DNA of 64,000 nt from Cenococcum geophilum 1.58 (GCA_001692895.1 KV748178.1:2900536-2964535), one strand, 5' to 3'; positions 45,661 through 58,330 are shown, counted from the first letter of the stretch. Notes: generated by a model not told the origin, from the letters alone. Program-made: numbers and translations.

Positions 45661-46082
45661 TGTAACGAAGCCTTGTAGTAGGGACTACGGTAGACTTGTT
45701 AATGGGCTAGGTATATAGGTATTGCAAGTAAGTCAACAACGTAATAATAACTGGTGGAGTAGTTGCCTAACAGATTAACTCTAATTATATTCTAAGAATC
45801 ACTACAAGGAAGGAACTATCTAGGTAGGGACTAAGGGTCCTTAAATACACAACTATACTCCTATAAAATCCTTCTTATACGTAATATACGTGTGCTCTAT
45901 CTACTTTATTATAGATTATATAGATTACACAGATTATATAGATTACATTATATGACCTCAGTTACTATTCCTCGTTACATAGTTCTATCGGCTCTATCCT
46001 AGACCGTGCCTATATTAACTAACTAGCTTCTTTCATCTCTTCTCTAAGTAGTTGTAACATCGTACTTAAAGCGTCCGTAATA
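45661..46082 (-). repeat. Gypsy copy 3, 3' LTR
   Basis: Begins tgtaacgaagcc, ends cgtaata (last CA mutated to TA), then the polypurine complement ccatctccctcct. Confidence 0.9.
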
Positions 46083-46473
46083 CCATCTCCCTCCTCTTTA
46101 TCTTTGTCCTTAAAGATTTAAAACATCTCTAAGTTGTTTACTAGAGGTATAATATCCGTCTAATTAATTTAGTTAATATTATTACTTATTATACCTAAAG
46201 CAATTTCTTTTTCCTTAACTGCTCGTTATGCTCACACTATTACTATAATATTGTCTCTTAGTAAGATTATACCGTCTCCGTATTCTTGCTGTTTAAAAGA
46301 GGGATTAGTTTATATTACGTTGGCGAACCCATCTTTATAACAACCGTCCTCTTACTTAAAATGTACTAAAGCGAATATTCGTTCGTCCTGTAACATTCGC
46401 TCTACTTCTAATGCTAAATATACGCAACTTATTACCCTTAATAGTCGTCTAATTCCCTAATTAATTTATTTTA
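46083..46473 (-). pseudogene. Gypsy copy 3: sense 3' ORF
   Basis: Counterpart of the copy 1 3' ORF: the minus strand reads KEKEIALGIISNNIN and PLVNDLEMF-IFKDKDKEEG before entering the LTR. No domain was recognised. Confidence 0.42.
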
Positions 46474-46842
46474 AGGTCTTATATTTAATCTACTGCTACA
46501 CGGCTAGATAATAAACTGTTATAAGCCCTTACTAAGTTAGAACGTTCCCGTAACGCGGAACAGAAGGCCCTAAATACTTAAATTACGGCGTCTGCTCGTC
46601 TGCTTCGTCTTAAGAAAGTTTATAAGAAGGTTTATTTTAAAGAGTAGAAACTTATAGAATAAGGTTTATAGGAACTAGGTAATAAAAAAACGGATTCTCT
46701 TCTAATAAAGAAGGAAATAGATCTAAGTAGTTCGGTAACTGCTCTTCTTAGGTCCCCCTTAGGTAACTCATTCTTTGGCGATCCCTCTTTATTAATACTG
46801 CCTAACCTAATCTCTTCCGATACTCCTATACCTTTCCTATAA
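46474..46842 (+). pseudogene. Gypsy copy 3: antisense coiled-coil ORF, short form
   Basis: The frame NKLL-ALTKLERSRNAEQKAL, ITASARLLRLKKVYKKVYF, then KLIE-GL and SPLGNSFFGDPSLLILPNL is retained. The coiled-coil part is 21 bp (7 codons) shorter than in copies 1 and 2 yet stays in frame. Confidence 0.45.
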
Positions 46843-49800
46843 CATTCTTTAGATTCTCTAGTAGCTCCTAGGTAGTCTTAGTATAGCCTATTCACTTAAC
46901 CTCGTACTATATTTCGTTGTCGGTGTCTTTATAATTAACAATCTTCAAAACTTACTATTTATCTTCTTCTTATCCTCTATATATGTCTGCTTTATAAACC
47001 GGTGGCTTAATATTCCTATATGCTAGCTCTAGCATTACAATATGCTGTATAGGGTAGATCTTTATTTTAGCTGGTAGGTTTAACTTAAACNTAACNNNTA
47101 AAATNNTCTANNTAATTTTAAAAGGTCCTAGTNTAACATAGTCTAACTTCTTACTTAGTTGTTAACTCTTAAAATTTTTATATAGTAGCTATACTTTATC
47201 TCCCTCCTTAAGATCTAGTCCCTTAAATCTCTTAGCATTATAGTACTTTTTTATTCTCTTTTATACTTTCTTTACTAATTCTATAAGGTCTATATAAAGA
47301 TTTATTAAATCCTTTACTCTCTCTTTAGCTATACTACTCGTTTTCTTCGCTTACTATAGTGACAATAATGTTCTTAGCTTATATCTATAATTCGCCTTAA
47401 ATAGTAATATACCTATTTCTTTTTAAGGTATTGCATTATATACAAACTATATAACTAGTAATAGTAATACCTAATTATTCTATGCATAATTAATATAATG
47501 CCTTAAATACTGTTCTAGTGTCTAGTTTAATCTTTCTATTTAACCGTCTGTCTATAGATAATATATAGTAGAAGTTGCTGCTTAAACTCCTTACTCTGCT
47601 AAGAATACTTCCTAAAATACTACTACAAATCTTAGATCTCTATCCGATATAATTTTACTTAATACTCTATATCTTATAAACACTTCTTTAATATAGATTT
47701 TAGCAATATCTTCCGCTAAGATTTCTTCTATACATGCTATAAAGTATCCCCACTTTATAAGCTTATCTACTATTACTAAGATTATGTTATAATCTTGTCC
47801 GGTAATAGGATCTTTTAATTTTAGTAACTTGATAATAAAGTCCTATAATATAACCTCCTATAGTCTCTCTAGTATTTTAATAGGTTGTAGCCCTCCATAT
47901 AGCTTATGCCTTATTAGTTTATTCCTTTAATAATCTAAATATTCCTTTATAACTTTTCTAGCTATCCTCTAGATTCCGTTAATAATATACTCCTCCTAGA
48001 GTCTTAACACTAAGCCCATAGCTCTATTATGTCCTTAAGTTAGTCCCTTATAAAAGTCTTCCATAAACTGCTCTACTATACTTCTTAGGATATACTTCGC
48101 TTCTTAATTTTTGTATATATCCATCTATAGATCTTCTAGCTATACTTTTAGAATTCTTTATACCTAAAAGCTTTCTAATATCTTATAGACTTTCTCTGGT
48201 TTATTGTCTTCTTAAGTTACTATAATTTTCGGATAATTATACCTAATTAACCTATCTATATCTTTTCGTAATAAAGCCCCCAATAGCTTCTCCTTATTTT
48301 ATAGTTTAGCTTTATAGCTTAAAGTATCTGCCCTTATATTATCTGTACCTTTAGTATACTAAATCTTAAAATAGTATTCTGTAAGCATCTCTACCCATCT
48401 AACCTATCTTTAGTTAAGTTCCTTCGTTATTAGGAATCCTATTAGGTTCTTATAATCCGTCTTAACTATAAATAGTTTCTCTATGCCTTACAAGAATACT
48501 CTCTATTTCTTTAATACTGTAACTATACCTAACAACTCCTTATTATAGATGTCATAGTTTAACTCTAGTAGTATTATCTTCCGACTATAGTATACCACTA
48601 AGTGCTATTTATCTTAATATCTTTATATAAAGCACGCCCCTAGTATATAATCTAATATATCCGTTTCTATAACCGTCTCTAGTCCTAGTTAATAGATTTT
48701 AAGAACTAGCTCCTAGGTAAACAACTCTTTAACTTTCTTAAAGAGTTCTCTTTACTCCTCTCCCTATGCCTATAGTTCTTCTTTCTTTATTAACCGCGTA
48801 AATAGCTTAATATTCTTTAACTACTGCGCTATAAACCTTCTACAGTAATTATAAAACCCTAAAAACAATCTTAACTGTGTAACGTTCTCTAGTTCCTACT
48901 AATTCACTATAGCCTTAATCTTCTTTAGATCTATACTAAGTTGGCCTAGTTTAATAATAAATCTAATAAAATCGGTCTTCCTAGTGAAGAACTCGTATTT
49001 CTTAATTACTACTAGCATCTATTCTTCTTATAGTCTTTTTAAAACCTATTTAATATGTTCTTTATACTCTTTCTTATTCATTAAGTAAATAATAATATCG
49101 TCAAGGTATACTATAACAAATTTATCTAAATATTCTCCTAATATATTGTTAATACGCTTCTAAAACGTTACTAGTGCGTTTATAAGCCTAAATTGTATAA
49201 CTAATAGTTTATATAGTCCTTCCTTTAACCTAAAGGCTGCCTTTTATTTATTGCCTTCCTTAATCCTAATCTAATAGTATACCCATCTTAGATCTATCTT
49301 CGTAAAGATTTACGTGTTACCTATCCTATCTTAGATTTCGCTAATTAAGGGTAAAGGATACCTATCCTTCCTAGTAATGCTATTTAACTATCTATAGTTA
49401 ATACACAGCCTTAGTTTACTATTCTTTTTTAGTATAAATAGTACTAGATATCCTACTAATGACTGCGATAGTCTAATATACCCTTTTTATAAGTTTTCTT
49501 AAATAAACTCTTTTAATACTCTACCTTCTTCTTCGGTAAGCTTATAGATTAGAAAGAACTTTAAACTTATTCCTAGTTCCAACTCTATTTTATAGTCCCA
49601 TACTGCATATTCTAATAGCTTCTTACTTTCCGGTAACCATAGTTTCTTACTATACTTATGGTATCTCTTTAGTATATAACTTAGTCCTTTTTCTGTTTCT
49701 TTATAAGTTGCTCCTATTTAGTACCATACTAACTTAGCTTATTATTACATCTTACGGCGTTAAGCATTTCTAATATTAACCCGACCTATAATCTAATTAA

Positions 49801-52800
49801 TTCTTAGATTATATTCCTGTAACCAAGGTATTCCTAATACTGCCTTATTATTTCCCAATGGTAATATATTAAAAGACATCTTAACTAGTCTTCCTTTAAT
49901 GGTTAACTAAATAGGTCCTATTTTAAGATTAATAATGCCTCCTCCATAGGCTATTAGATCTCCTAAAATCGTTACTAATAGGTAAAAACGTTCCTTCTAT
50001 CTGTGTAGTAATCCTATTCTTTTAACTGCTACTAGCGAGATATAGTTCCTTATTACTCCACTATCTATTAATACCTCAAACTGTTAATCTTACCACTTAA
50101 CTCGTAAATTTAGGTGTTATCCTTAAATTCCTTTAAGGGTCTAAGGTTCTACTACTGGCTCCCTCTAGTCCTATAGGCCTCCACTTTTTTTAACTATTAG
50201 CTACTTAATCCTAGTACACTTAGCTCGCTCTTCGGCTAATGCCTAGTTTGCTTTTTATCTTTAATATACCATAGACACATATTTTCTAGGCATTCCCACC
50301 ACTATCGTCCGTCTAAGCATTCTTCTGTAAGAAATCTTCCTGGTTAAAGTGCTAAACTTCCTTCCTTTTAGGCCTCTACTGGATGCCATCTATATATATA
50401 TTTAGCATTTTTATACTATTACTTGTCTATTATCTAGTATATCCTTATAGGGTATTTCCGATTCTTTTCCTTTAGATTCTTATACATTTCGCATATATCG
50501 TCCACGCACGCAATCTATAATAACGTATAGTGTGCTAGGTGCTTTAGGTTAACTCTTAGCTTATTTTCATCCCTAAGTTTAAACCTTTATTATACTAATC
50601 TAAACGTTACGACTTTATTCGTAGGTACTAAGATACGTCTCTTACTTCTCTAGTCCTCTAAACGTTCCTCTAGATCCTTTAATATTATAATTAAGGCTCC
50701 TTTAATATGCGTTATAGCCTTCTCTATAATTAGGTGGTCTTAAATAACCTTTTCGTCTAACCATATATAGAAATCTTCCTACTTATCATTATGCCTTTAC
50801 CTATACTACTTTTAGTACAGCTACTGGAGTGTATATAGTCTATCCATAAGAAAGTATCTTCTTATTACTGTATCGTAACAGCCCTTTATATGTCATTCTT
50901 TAAACCTAATTAGAATCCCTAAATCCTCTTTATTTTCCAATTTAGTAAGCCACTTAGCTCTTAGTATACCTACTCTTAGCCTATTAGTAATTCTTTATAC
51001 TAGTACTCTATCCTTTATACGTCCTAATATACTAGATCTCTTATCTAGTTTCTATTCTTACTATACAATAATTCTTTACCTAAACTCTTCTATAGTTTTT
51101 TTTAGTTTACGCCTTACGCTCTAATCCTTAAAGTTGTTTTACTTCTTAATCCTAGTATTAAACTTTTAATCTTTAGGCTAAACACTACATTCCCCTAGTA
51201 AGTCTTCTGGGTTTATATATCTATCTCCTAGTCTAACTGCTGTTTATATTGCAGATTCTCTAATTTATAAAAAAGCTCCTTGCCTCTTATCTATAGGTGT
51301 CCTGATTTACACTCTAAATTCTTAACCTCTTAGATTACTTAATCCTAAGCTTACTTCTAGCTTAGCTCCCGCCTTAGTCCAACTAGGCGTCCATAGTGTT
51401 CTTATCTCGTCTTAAGAGTCTTAAATCTTACTTATCTTGTCTTAAGAGTCTTATACCTATAGGAAACTCTATCCCAAGCTCATTCGTATATTTCTAAACT
51501 AAGCTACTACCCTACTCTATCGGTTTTCGTCCGTTATAGGTCCTTAAGTATACCTTATCTCATCTTAAGAATCTTAGTCGTCTTTTATCTCGTCTTAAGA
51601 ATTTTAAGCCTTTAGCCTTTTACCTTTATTAAGTAGTAAGCTAGCACTAGCAGTCATCTACTTACTTAATTATCTTTAGATATTACTCCTTCCGTTTTAT
51701 AAAGCAATAAATACCATATCTAATAGTATTATAATGCCCGTTACTAAACCTTACTCTATAGCGGTCCCAGTCTCTACTTCTATTACACTATTAAGGTTTA
51801 GATACCCCTAGTTAATTCCTTTACTATTCTTATTACTATTAATTAATAAGTACTCCGACTCTATTATTATTGTTACTAATTCTTATCCGCACGTTACTGT
51901 AATATCTTAATCTAGCTTATAGAGTCAATCTTATTCTTTATCTAACTCTTTAGTTCCTCTAAGTCCTTTTAACTCTAGCTTTTATAGCCAATAGCTTATA
52001 CCATACTTAGCGTCTTTATAAATTTAGCATATGTTATTATAATAAAACGCAAAACTTCTAATTAAATATTCCTTTATTCCTTATAGTACACTATTATCCC
52101 TCTATACGTATATATTATATACTACTAGTCTAGTTCCCTTTATTACATAGTAACTCTAACCATCTTTATAATCCCTTATAAAGTAACCCTATTTTCCGCA
52201 ATTTATATAAGCTCCATCTTTAAACCATTAACTTTATTATAGAGTTCACCTAAACATCTTCTACTGTTAAGATCCCTAATTTAGCCTCTGCTCCTTAGTC
52301 CTATAATCACTAGATCCTTAACCTCTAGGTTTTTATAATTTCTTACTCCATCTCTTATAGGCTTTTTTAGTACCACTTAGGTCCATTAGCTTTACGCTAT
52401 ACCATATTTTCTAACTTAGCTTTTATTATTACGTACTCTACACCTTATACAACTATAGAACTCTATCCTAACCTCTCTTAGCCTGTTCCCTTTAGAAGAT
52501 CCTATTATTAATCTTAATCGCTTAATCTATTAATTCCCTTAGGGTGTCCGTATCTTCTATTAGAATAATTACGTCCTAGACTTTAGCCTTAAGTCCCTAT
52601 TTATACTGTACCATAAGCGCCCTATTATTCCACTCTACTTATATTACTAGTGTCTGGAACTATATTATATACTTAATTACTAAAGTTTATTACACAAGGT
52701 TCTAGAGTTTTCTTTTCGCTATAGTTATTTCTTCCAGGTCTCTAAATATCTGCGTAAGTTACTCTATAAATCCTTCCCAACTTAAGAATATAAATCGCAC

Positions 52801-53214
52801 GTCTTAGTTAGTGGTCGTCATTCCGTTTACCTATATCTCCGTAAGGTAAGGTTTAAACCACTTAAGTGCTTTTCCTAATAAGAATAGTCCTGCGTAGGCT
52901 ATCCGATCCACAGGTATAAGTAACTTTACTCCCTCTTATAAGACCTTAAAGTACATCTATATAAGGAATCCTTTAAGCTTTAACCTCTCTCCTATAAATC
53001 TCTTAATTAATAGTAGCTTAATCTTTACTACTCCTATCCCGTTAAGTCTTTCTTCTAACACTATATTATTAGCTATTAGCTAGTTAACTATTTCCTATAG
53101 CTGTCTGACCGTTATAGGTTGCTATAAGTTAGTATCTGCTATACTAGTATTACCTCCTATCCTTAAAGTAGTTGCTGCCGTTAATGGCGTCGTAGTGGCT
53201 GCTTTTAGTGGCAT
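46843..53214 (-). pseudogene. Gypsy copy 3: gag-pol with chromodomain, RIP-degraded
   Basis: Gag starts at ATG 53214-53212. RT is at about 49010-49600 with the catalytic VYLDDIIIYL intact near 49097-49110, unlike copies 1 and 2. The integrase core is at about 47400-47830 and the chromodomain at about 46905-47000. Stops at Gln/Trp positions still inactivate it. Ambiguous bases lie in 47091-47133. Confidence 0.87.
47091..47133. other. Cluster of ambiguous bases in gypsy copy 3
   Basis: N at 47091, 47096-47098, 47105-47106, 47111-47112 and 47133, between the integrase and chromodomain codons. Probably collapsed reads from similar copies. Confidence 0.9.
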
Positions 53215-53254
53215 ATTGTTTAACTTATTAAAACCATAACTATAGTAGTGATTG

Positions 53255-53676
53255 TGTAACGAAGCCTTATAGTAGGGACTACGGTGGACTTATTAATGGG
53301 CTAGGTATATAGGTATTGCAAGTAAGTTAACAACGTAATAATAACTAGTGGAGTAGTTGCCTAATAAATTAACTCTAATTATATTCTAAGAATTACTATA
53401 AGGAAGGAACTATCTAGGTAGGGATTAAGGGTCCTTAAATACACAACCGTACTCCTATAAAATCCTTCTTATACGTAATATACGTGTGCTCTATCTACTC
53501 TGTTATAGATTATATAGATCACATAGATCACATAGATCATATTATATGACCTCGGTTACTATTCCTCGTCACATAGTTCTATCGGCTCCATCCTAGACCG
53601 TGCCTGTATTAACTAACTAGCTTCTTCCGTCTCTTCTCTAAGTAGTTATAACATCGTACTTAAAGCGTCCGTAACA
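53255..53676 (-). repeat. Gypsy copy 3, 5' LTR
   Basis: Begins tgtaacgaagcc, ends cgtaaca, followed by the TSD tctgt. Confidence 0.9.
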
Positions 53677-53689
53677 TCTGTTTAGGGTA

Positions 53690-54600
53690 ATTCTTAATCT
53701 GCTATGGTCTAGGGGGCTTTACTTACTTCTTTTAGCTAGTAGTAACTCTACTATAGAAAGACTTAGTGCTCTTAAATGCTGGTCTAGATTTTCTAAAGCC
53801 ATTAGCGCGAGCCCTTAAAAATTTACTCTTAAAAGTTTAGCGGCATCTTTATCTTATTATAAAACCAAATACGAGAAGTTAAAGGAAGCCCTATAGAAAG
53901 CTTCCTTCCGGTAAAGAGAACCCGGTTCTATTAGCGCAACAGAATAGTACTAGCTTAACCGTTTATAATGGCGTTATAGAAATTTAGGATAAAAAGCAAC
54001 TATACGGCAGTGCAAGCCCAAAGGAGGAGCAGAAATTATTTATTGCGATCTAAGAAGACGAACGGAAACCATCCAACCTAAAAGATGAGTAGATACTACC
54101 CATTATAATTACAGAAGAGATATTATATACAATAAGCCAAAAAGGGGACTAAATACCACCTATTGTAAGCTAGAAGGAGGAACTTATGCCAGATCCAAAA
54201 GAGCAGAAGATACCTCTCGTCGCGATTACGGAAGAGAAGATAACACCTATTATAAGCTTAAAAGAGGAGCTAAAGCAGAATAAACCAAAAGATGGAGCAG
54301 GAGATTCTCTATTAAGCAGCAAACTATCTACTACTATAGTAATTAATAACAGTGGCGATACATCCACTACTATAGTAATTAATGACAGTGGCGATAACGA
54401 TAATAATACTATCTTATTATTGGTACCTACAGCCTCTTACTAAAGTCTATCTAGCGAGCTTACTAAATTTAAGTATTATATTGGTATCGCTGCTGCCGCC
54501 GGAAAAGACTTTATACTACTACTTAGCAAGATATTTTCCGAAATAAAACCGATATTAGAAAGTGCCTTACACGTCTTCTATTACGGTCCGGTCTAAACTA
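53690..54600 (+). pseudogene. Unrecognised degenerate protein gene with internal repeats
   Basis: Plus-strand frames suggest a once-coding region. SLAASLSYYKTKYEKLKEAL lies near 53800-53890. After a frame change come SLTVYNGVIEIQDKKQLYG (one stop read as Gln) and Glu/Lys/Pro/Ile-rich degenerate repeats (ILPIIITEEI, PLVAITEEKITPIISLKEEL). Next are two 12-residue repeats (TTIVINNSGDTS, TTIVINDSGDND) and a hydrophobic part (YYIGIAAAAGKDFILLLSKI). The stop-free part is 54186-54443. It resembles no family I know. Gypsy copy 3 inserted just upstream and may have removed the 5' end. Confidence 0.4.
54330..54401 (+). repeat. 36-bp tandem repeat, two copies, in frame
   Basis: actactatagtaattaat starts at 54330 and at 54366. 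The units encode TTIVINNSGDTS and TTIVINDSGDND. Confidence 0.85.
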
Positions 54601-55399
54601 CTAGCTTAACCGTAATCTCGTCTTTAAGAATACTGGTATAATTACGGAATTTACTTACAACTTCCTTGTATATAAAGTACCCCTTATATTTTCCGGTACG
54701 GTGGGTTTTCCGTGACCTAGGGACGGACATTAATAACGCTTTTTTATTATTATTAAAAATAACCGTAAGACCTAGAAATACTTAAGTAATAAAAATTATA
54801 TATTTTAAAAGCCTAAATTCTGTTATATAATTAATAAACTTTAGGAAATAATATAAAATATTAGGGTTAAGTTATTCTAATATCCATAACCTCTGTAATA
54901 TAGATATTATTAAATTTACAGTTAGTTAGCTTGCGGACTAATTAAAAACCCATACTAATAGAATTATATCTAAGCTTGCTAAGGTAAGTCTGCCAATCCT
55001 TACGGTGTTCCGCCTCTTGTGTGTAATTTCTTAGGCTTATTATTATTAGGATGGTCATCCGCATCTCTATCCTCCTCCTAATACTATACCTACCTCCCTA
55101 GCCTTTTCGGAGGCCCTAGGTAGGTAGGGTTAGTTGTATAAAAATTACGGAGCTTATACGGGCTATTTTTAAAGTTAGACGCGTTATACTACTTTGGATC
55201 GTCCTTATACCTAAGCTATTTAATATAGTACTATAGCTTTCTGCGATAAACATGGGCTTCGAGGATCTTCTCTACCTTATATTCGTCGTCTTCGTCCGCT
55301 TTAGTTAGAGGAGCTGTCTTAGACTACAAGTAGAGTGTAAAAGCGTGCTCGTTATTCTAAGGTTCGGATAATACTTCCTCACCAACGCTATCGCTCGAG
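54601..55399. other. RIP-mutated spacer, no recognisable gene
   Basis: The first ~60 bp may still be the tail of the preceding degenerate gene. A small inverted repeat (ctacctccctag..ctaggtaggtag) lies near 55087-55130. Mutation density falls toward the right. Confidence 0.45.
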
Positions 55400-55767
55400 T
55401 TGGTGGCTATAAGTAGGCATATCGGACCAATTACCTCCATTGGTTCAACAGAAGTATTTGGTCGTAAAGCCCTACCGCAATCGCGCTTCCGCTCATATCT
55501 GCCCAAGCGATAAAGGCATGCGGTCGATTTTGGTCGCTTGTTACTTTAAAGACGGCAGCCGCGATCACTGCTTTCTTCACTACTCTCGTCGCTGCTGTCG
55601 TCGCCGTGGAGTATCTCGGTATCGCAACTACCAAACCGCGCTCCTAAGGTAGGTTTTAGGGCCGAAGGACGGTTGGGGAGAGGTCTGCCGCGGAACAGAG
55701 ATAGCTTTTGTCACCTCGCAGAGTGTATAGCGCGCTTAGGATGCTGCTTCGATGCTGTATTCGACTT
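55400..55767. other. Lightly mutated, normal-composition patch without a supported gene
   Basis: CA/TG and GC content return (cgctatcgctcgagttggtgg; gaaggacggttggggagagg). Several short open stretches exist on both strands (55440-55652, 55431-55634), but none has a recognisable pattern. It is the 3' flank of the minus-strand gene ending at 55768. Confidence 0.5.
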
Positions 55768-56850
55768 TTAACTGTGCCACTTGCGGCCAACAGTATGGGC
55801 GGGCGGAGGGCGTTTCCGCTTGCGCGTCGGCAACGTGTCGCACGTTGTGTGATTGTCGCTGTCGCTGTCGATGTCGCTGTCGCTGTCGCTATCGCTGTCG
55901 CTGTCGTCGCCATCGTTACCGCTGTTGCTACTCGCATTTTCGGGCGTAGGAAATTTCTTCATCGGTAACTGTAACTGATGTGTTATAACTTTCGGAATAG
56001 TACAGGTGCTGACTTCTTGCGTTAGCTGGTTAATGGAGCAATCGGACCGCGTATTACTATTAGTCTTTAAAATTATATAATGGTATTTAATAGTATCGCT
56101 AAATTTAGTATTCGCTATTAACACTTTATCGGCAAAATGTATAGTTTCCTTTACTTTACCATCGCAGTTTATATAGGGTGGTAAATTGCCTATAGTAGAC
56201 TTAGGCGGCGTTAACGTAGGCTTATAACTTAGAAGCGGACTAACTAGGATTTCTGCTCCTTTAATAAAGTTGATGGCATCTTCTATGCCTATAGTATAAT
56301 AATCTTCGCTAAGATACTCTATAGCCAACGTACCTATACCCTTAAGTTAATTGTCTATCTATAAACCTATATCGTCTTTCTATAGGGGGTACTCGTCCTT
56401 ATTATTAGTATTAGTATTTAGTTTGGTCTAGTTATTGTTAATAATAACTATATTCTCTACGCAATATTAAAAATAATATACGTAAGCTACTATACTAATT
56501 AGAGCTAGGCAGTTACCTTAACTGCTACCCTTAAATTTAACTCTATAGAATATAGGTATAAGAATCTCTCTATCCTTGGATTAAGTATTTAACCCTAACT
56601 TATTCCCTAGGATCTTATTAATATTATACTAATTAGTAACGGTAGACGTAGTATTCTTTAGGTTAGAACGTTAAGAGTATAGTTTTAGCACTAGTGGCCT
56701 AGAATAATATATAATTCGGAGGGGTTCTTGCGCCTAAGAGACGGGAAAAGTACTAAAAGACGTTACTATTACTGCTGCCGTTGCTGCCGCCTTATATAAC
56801 CTACTAGAGCAAAAATAGAGTAATAATGGCAATTTTAAGTAGTTAAAGGG
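55768..56850 (-). pseudogene. Unrecognised gene with acidic Ser-Asp tail and basic C-terminus
   Basis: A stop-free minus-strand frame covers 55768-56328 (187 codons with stop). It extends upstream to about 56850 through TAA/TAG read as Gln (for example LKLYSQRSN, DREILIPIFYRVKFKGSS, NTNTNNKDEYPL). The open part reads AIEYLSEDYYTIGIEDAI, then IANTKFSDTIKYHYIILKTN. It ends in a (Ser-Asp)n run, RKRKRPPP as a likely nuclear signal, and KWHS-stop. The 3' third is barely mutated and the 5' part clearly is. A nuclear protein is plausible; the family was not identified. The start is lost or undetermined. Confidence 0.45.
55855..55908 (-). repeat. Hexanucleotide (gtcgct)n repeat encoding Ser-Asp
   Basis: About nine units of gtcgct with a few variants (gatgtc, atcgct). 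On the minus strand they encode alternating Ser and Asp in the gene above. Confidence 0.85.
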
Positions 56851-57999
56851 TCTATAATTAAGGGGCGGTTACTAGTATAGATTTCTAGGGGTTCGGATAA
56901 ATAATCTCTTATAGTTAGTAGGATATAGTTAACAAAGACCGCGGGCGAAAAGTACCTATATTAGAAAAACCGCCTAGCGTTAAATTACTTTCCTATATAT
57001 AACTAAGTTCATTATCCGGCCGCGAAGTTTTAGTAGCGATGCAGCTCTTATATAAAGCCCCTCTTTATTAAATAAAAACGTACGCAAATATCCTACTAAT
57101 ACTTATAAGGGAAATAAGGAATTGCGGCGCTAGCTCCCTAGAGCTAGGCTATATTACTAAATACGCCTCCCTTTTTCTGTTAGAGTCCGCCTAATAATTA
57201 TATAAGTCTATAGACGCCCGTTCTATATAATCCGCGCCTTATAAGCTAAATAGGGAGATTCTAATATAACTTTTTAAATCGTCGGCAACCCTAAAACCTA
57301 AATTTAGGCTTAAACCTATGTCTAGGCTCCGGACTTTAGGCTTTTAGCGGTATAGATTAAACTATATAGAGAGATTAGCGCCTAAACGAACCTCTACTAT
57401 ATTAAAAGCCCGCTCTAGCCCTTCGCTCCCCCTAATTTAGGACGCCGTAATGCGATACTACTATGCAAATAGTTATATAAACTAAGGTATAACTAACCTA
57501 ATACACGGCATAACCTAGGCGAGTACCTTCCTTAACTGCTACCTGTATAGCTTAATAGAGGGTTATAGTTATGCTTACCTAGCCTAACTTTCTAGTAAAA
57601 CTAGGCTAGTAACACTTAGACGGTTTAAGACTAATCGTTTCCCTGGGGCTATATAGTCCTATAAGCTTGCTAAGCGTCTAGCTAAAATTATGTAAGCTTA
57701 ACCCCTTCTACTAAGATGTTATTGGGGCGTCTAAGGCGTCTATTGCCGTTCCGTGTGATTATTAACGTAGTAAATAGCCGAAGATTACTAAGTTAAGCAG
57801 CTATAGAAGGGGACGTCGACTTCTAAAGAGGGGAAACTAAAGAAATAGGAGTAATACGTATAGGGAAAGGAAATCAGTACCCGTTTATAAGCGATTCTTA
57901 TATAAAGAGTGGAAGATTCTATAAACACTACTTAGCTATAGAAAAGGTAAGGGAAGTAAAGTAGATAAAACCTAGGCAGAACTCGCTAAATGCCGAAGA
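56851..57999. other. RIP-mutated region, possible but unproven coding remains
   Basis: A plus-strand frame from about 56890 to 57760 (for example LELGYITKYASLFLLESA) has moderate stop density, but the minus strand gives similar stretches. Because RIP also turns TGA into TAA, seeing only TAA/TAG is not evidence of coding. I leave it unassigned. Confidence 0.35.
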
Positions 58000-58330
58000 G
58001 AAGGCACGGATAGAGACTACCAAGGGACACAGCACAGCGTCATCGTCGTCGGTCCATAAAGGAAGGAAAATTGGAGGTAGCTGGGCAGTGTAGCGGTTGC
58101 ATAATTGCTAAGGGGAGAGAAAATGCCTTACGGATGCAGTCCAAGCGTCTAATAAGAAGGAAGTGTGGTGTTGGGGGAAAAGAGAAGATGGAGGAAGGAG
58201 AGTAGACTAGCGAGGGAAGCATGCTTTTATGTGATGAGGTGGCGCATAGGCTAAATAAAAGCGGCGAGATGCTAAGCGAGCATCCATTTCCTGTTGCGGA
58301 AGCCTCCATTTCCTAATGCAGTTCCACTCT
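58000..58330. other. Un-mutated purine-rich patch without a supported gene
   Basis: About 58020-58320 keeps CA/TG and is rich in gga/aga words (gggggaaaagagaagatggaggaagg). The 89-codon open stretch on the minus strand (58040-58309) mirrors this purine bias, has low-complexity Ser/Pro composition and no family resemblance, so I do not call it a gene. The words 'ccatttcct' and 'gcggaagcctccatttcct' repeat near 58284-58313. Confidence 0.5.

Larger units (their letters stand above)
45661..53676 (-). mobile_element. Ty3/gypsy chromovirus LTR retrotransposon, copy 3
   Basis: Length 8,016 bp, target duplication tctgt (45656-45660 and 53677-53681). The 422-bp LTRs (45661-46082, 53255-53676) belong to the copy 1 subgroup. 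It looks slightly less mutated than copies 1 and 2: RT keeps an intact YLDD. Confidence 0.92.

Noticed and set aside
55708..55968. Arg/Cys- and Val/Ala-repeat ORFs over the hexanucleotide repeat
   Set aside because: Other-frame readings of the (gtcgct)n repeat; the Ser-Asp frame on the minus strand is part of a longer coherent protein.
56890..57760. Long plus-strand frame with only TAA/TAG stops
   Set aside because: RIP also removes TGA, so this pattern is not diagnostic, and the opposite strand looks equally open. Kept only as a note in the spacer entry.
58040..58309. Minus-strand 89-codon Ser/Pro-rich ORF
   Set aside because: Mirrors a purine-rich plus strand; low complexity, no domain, no gene-like context.
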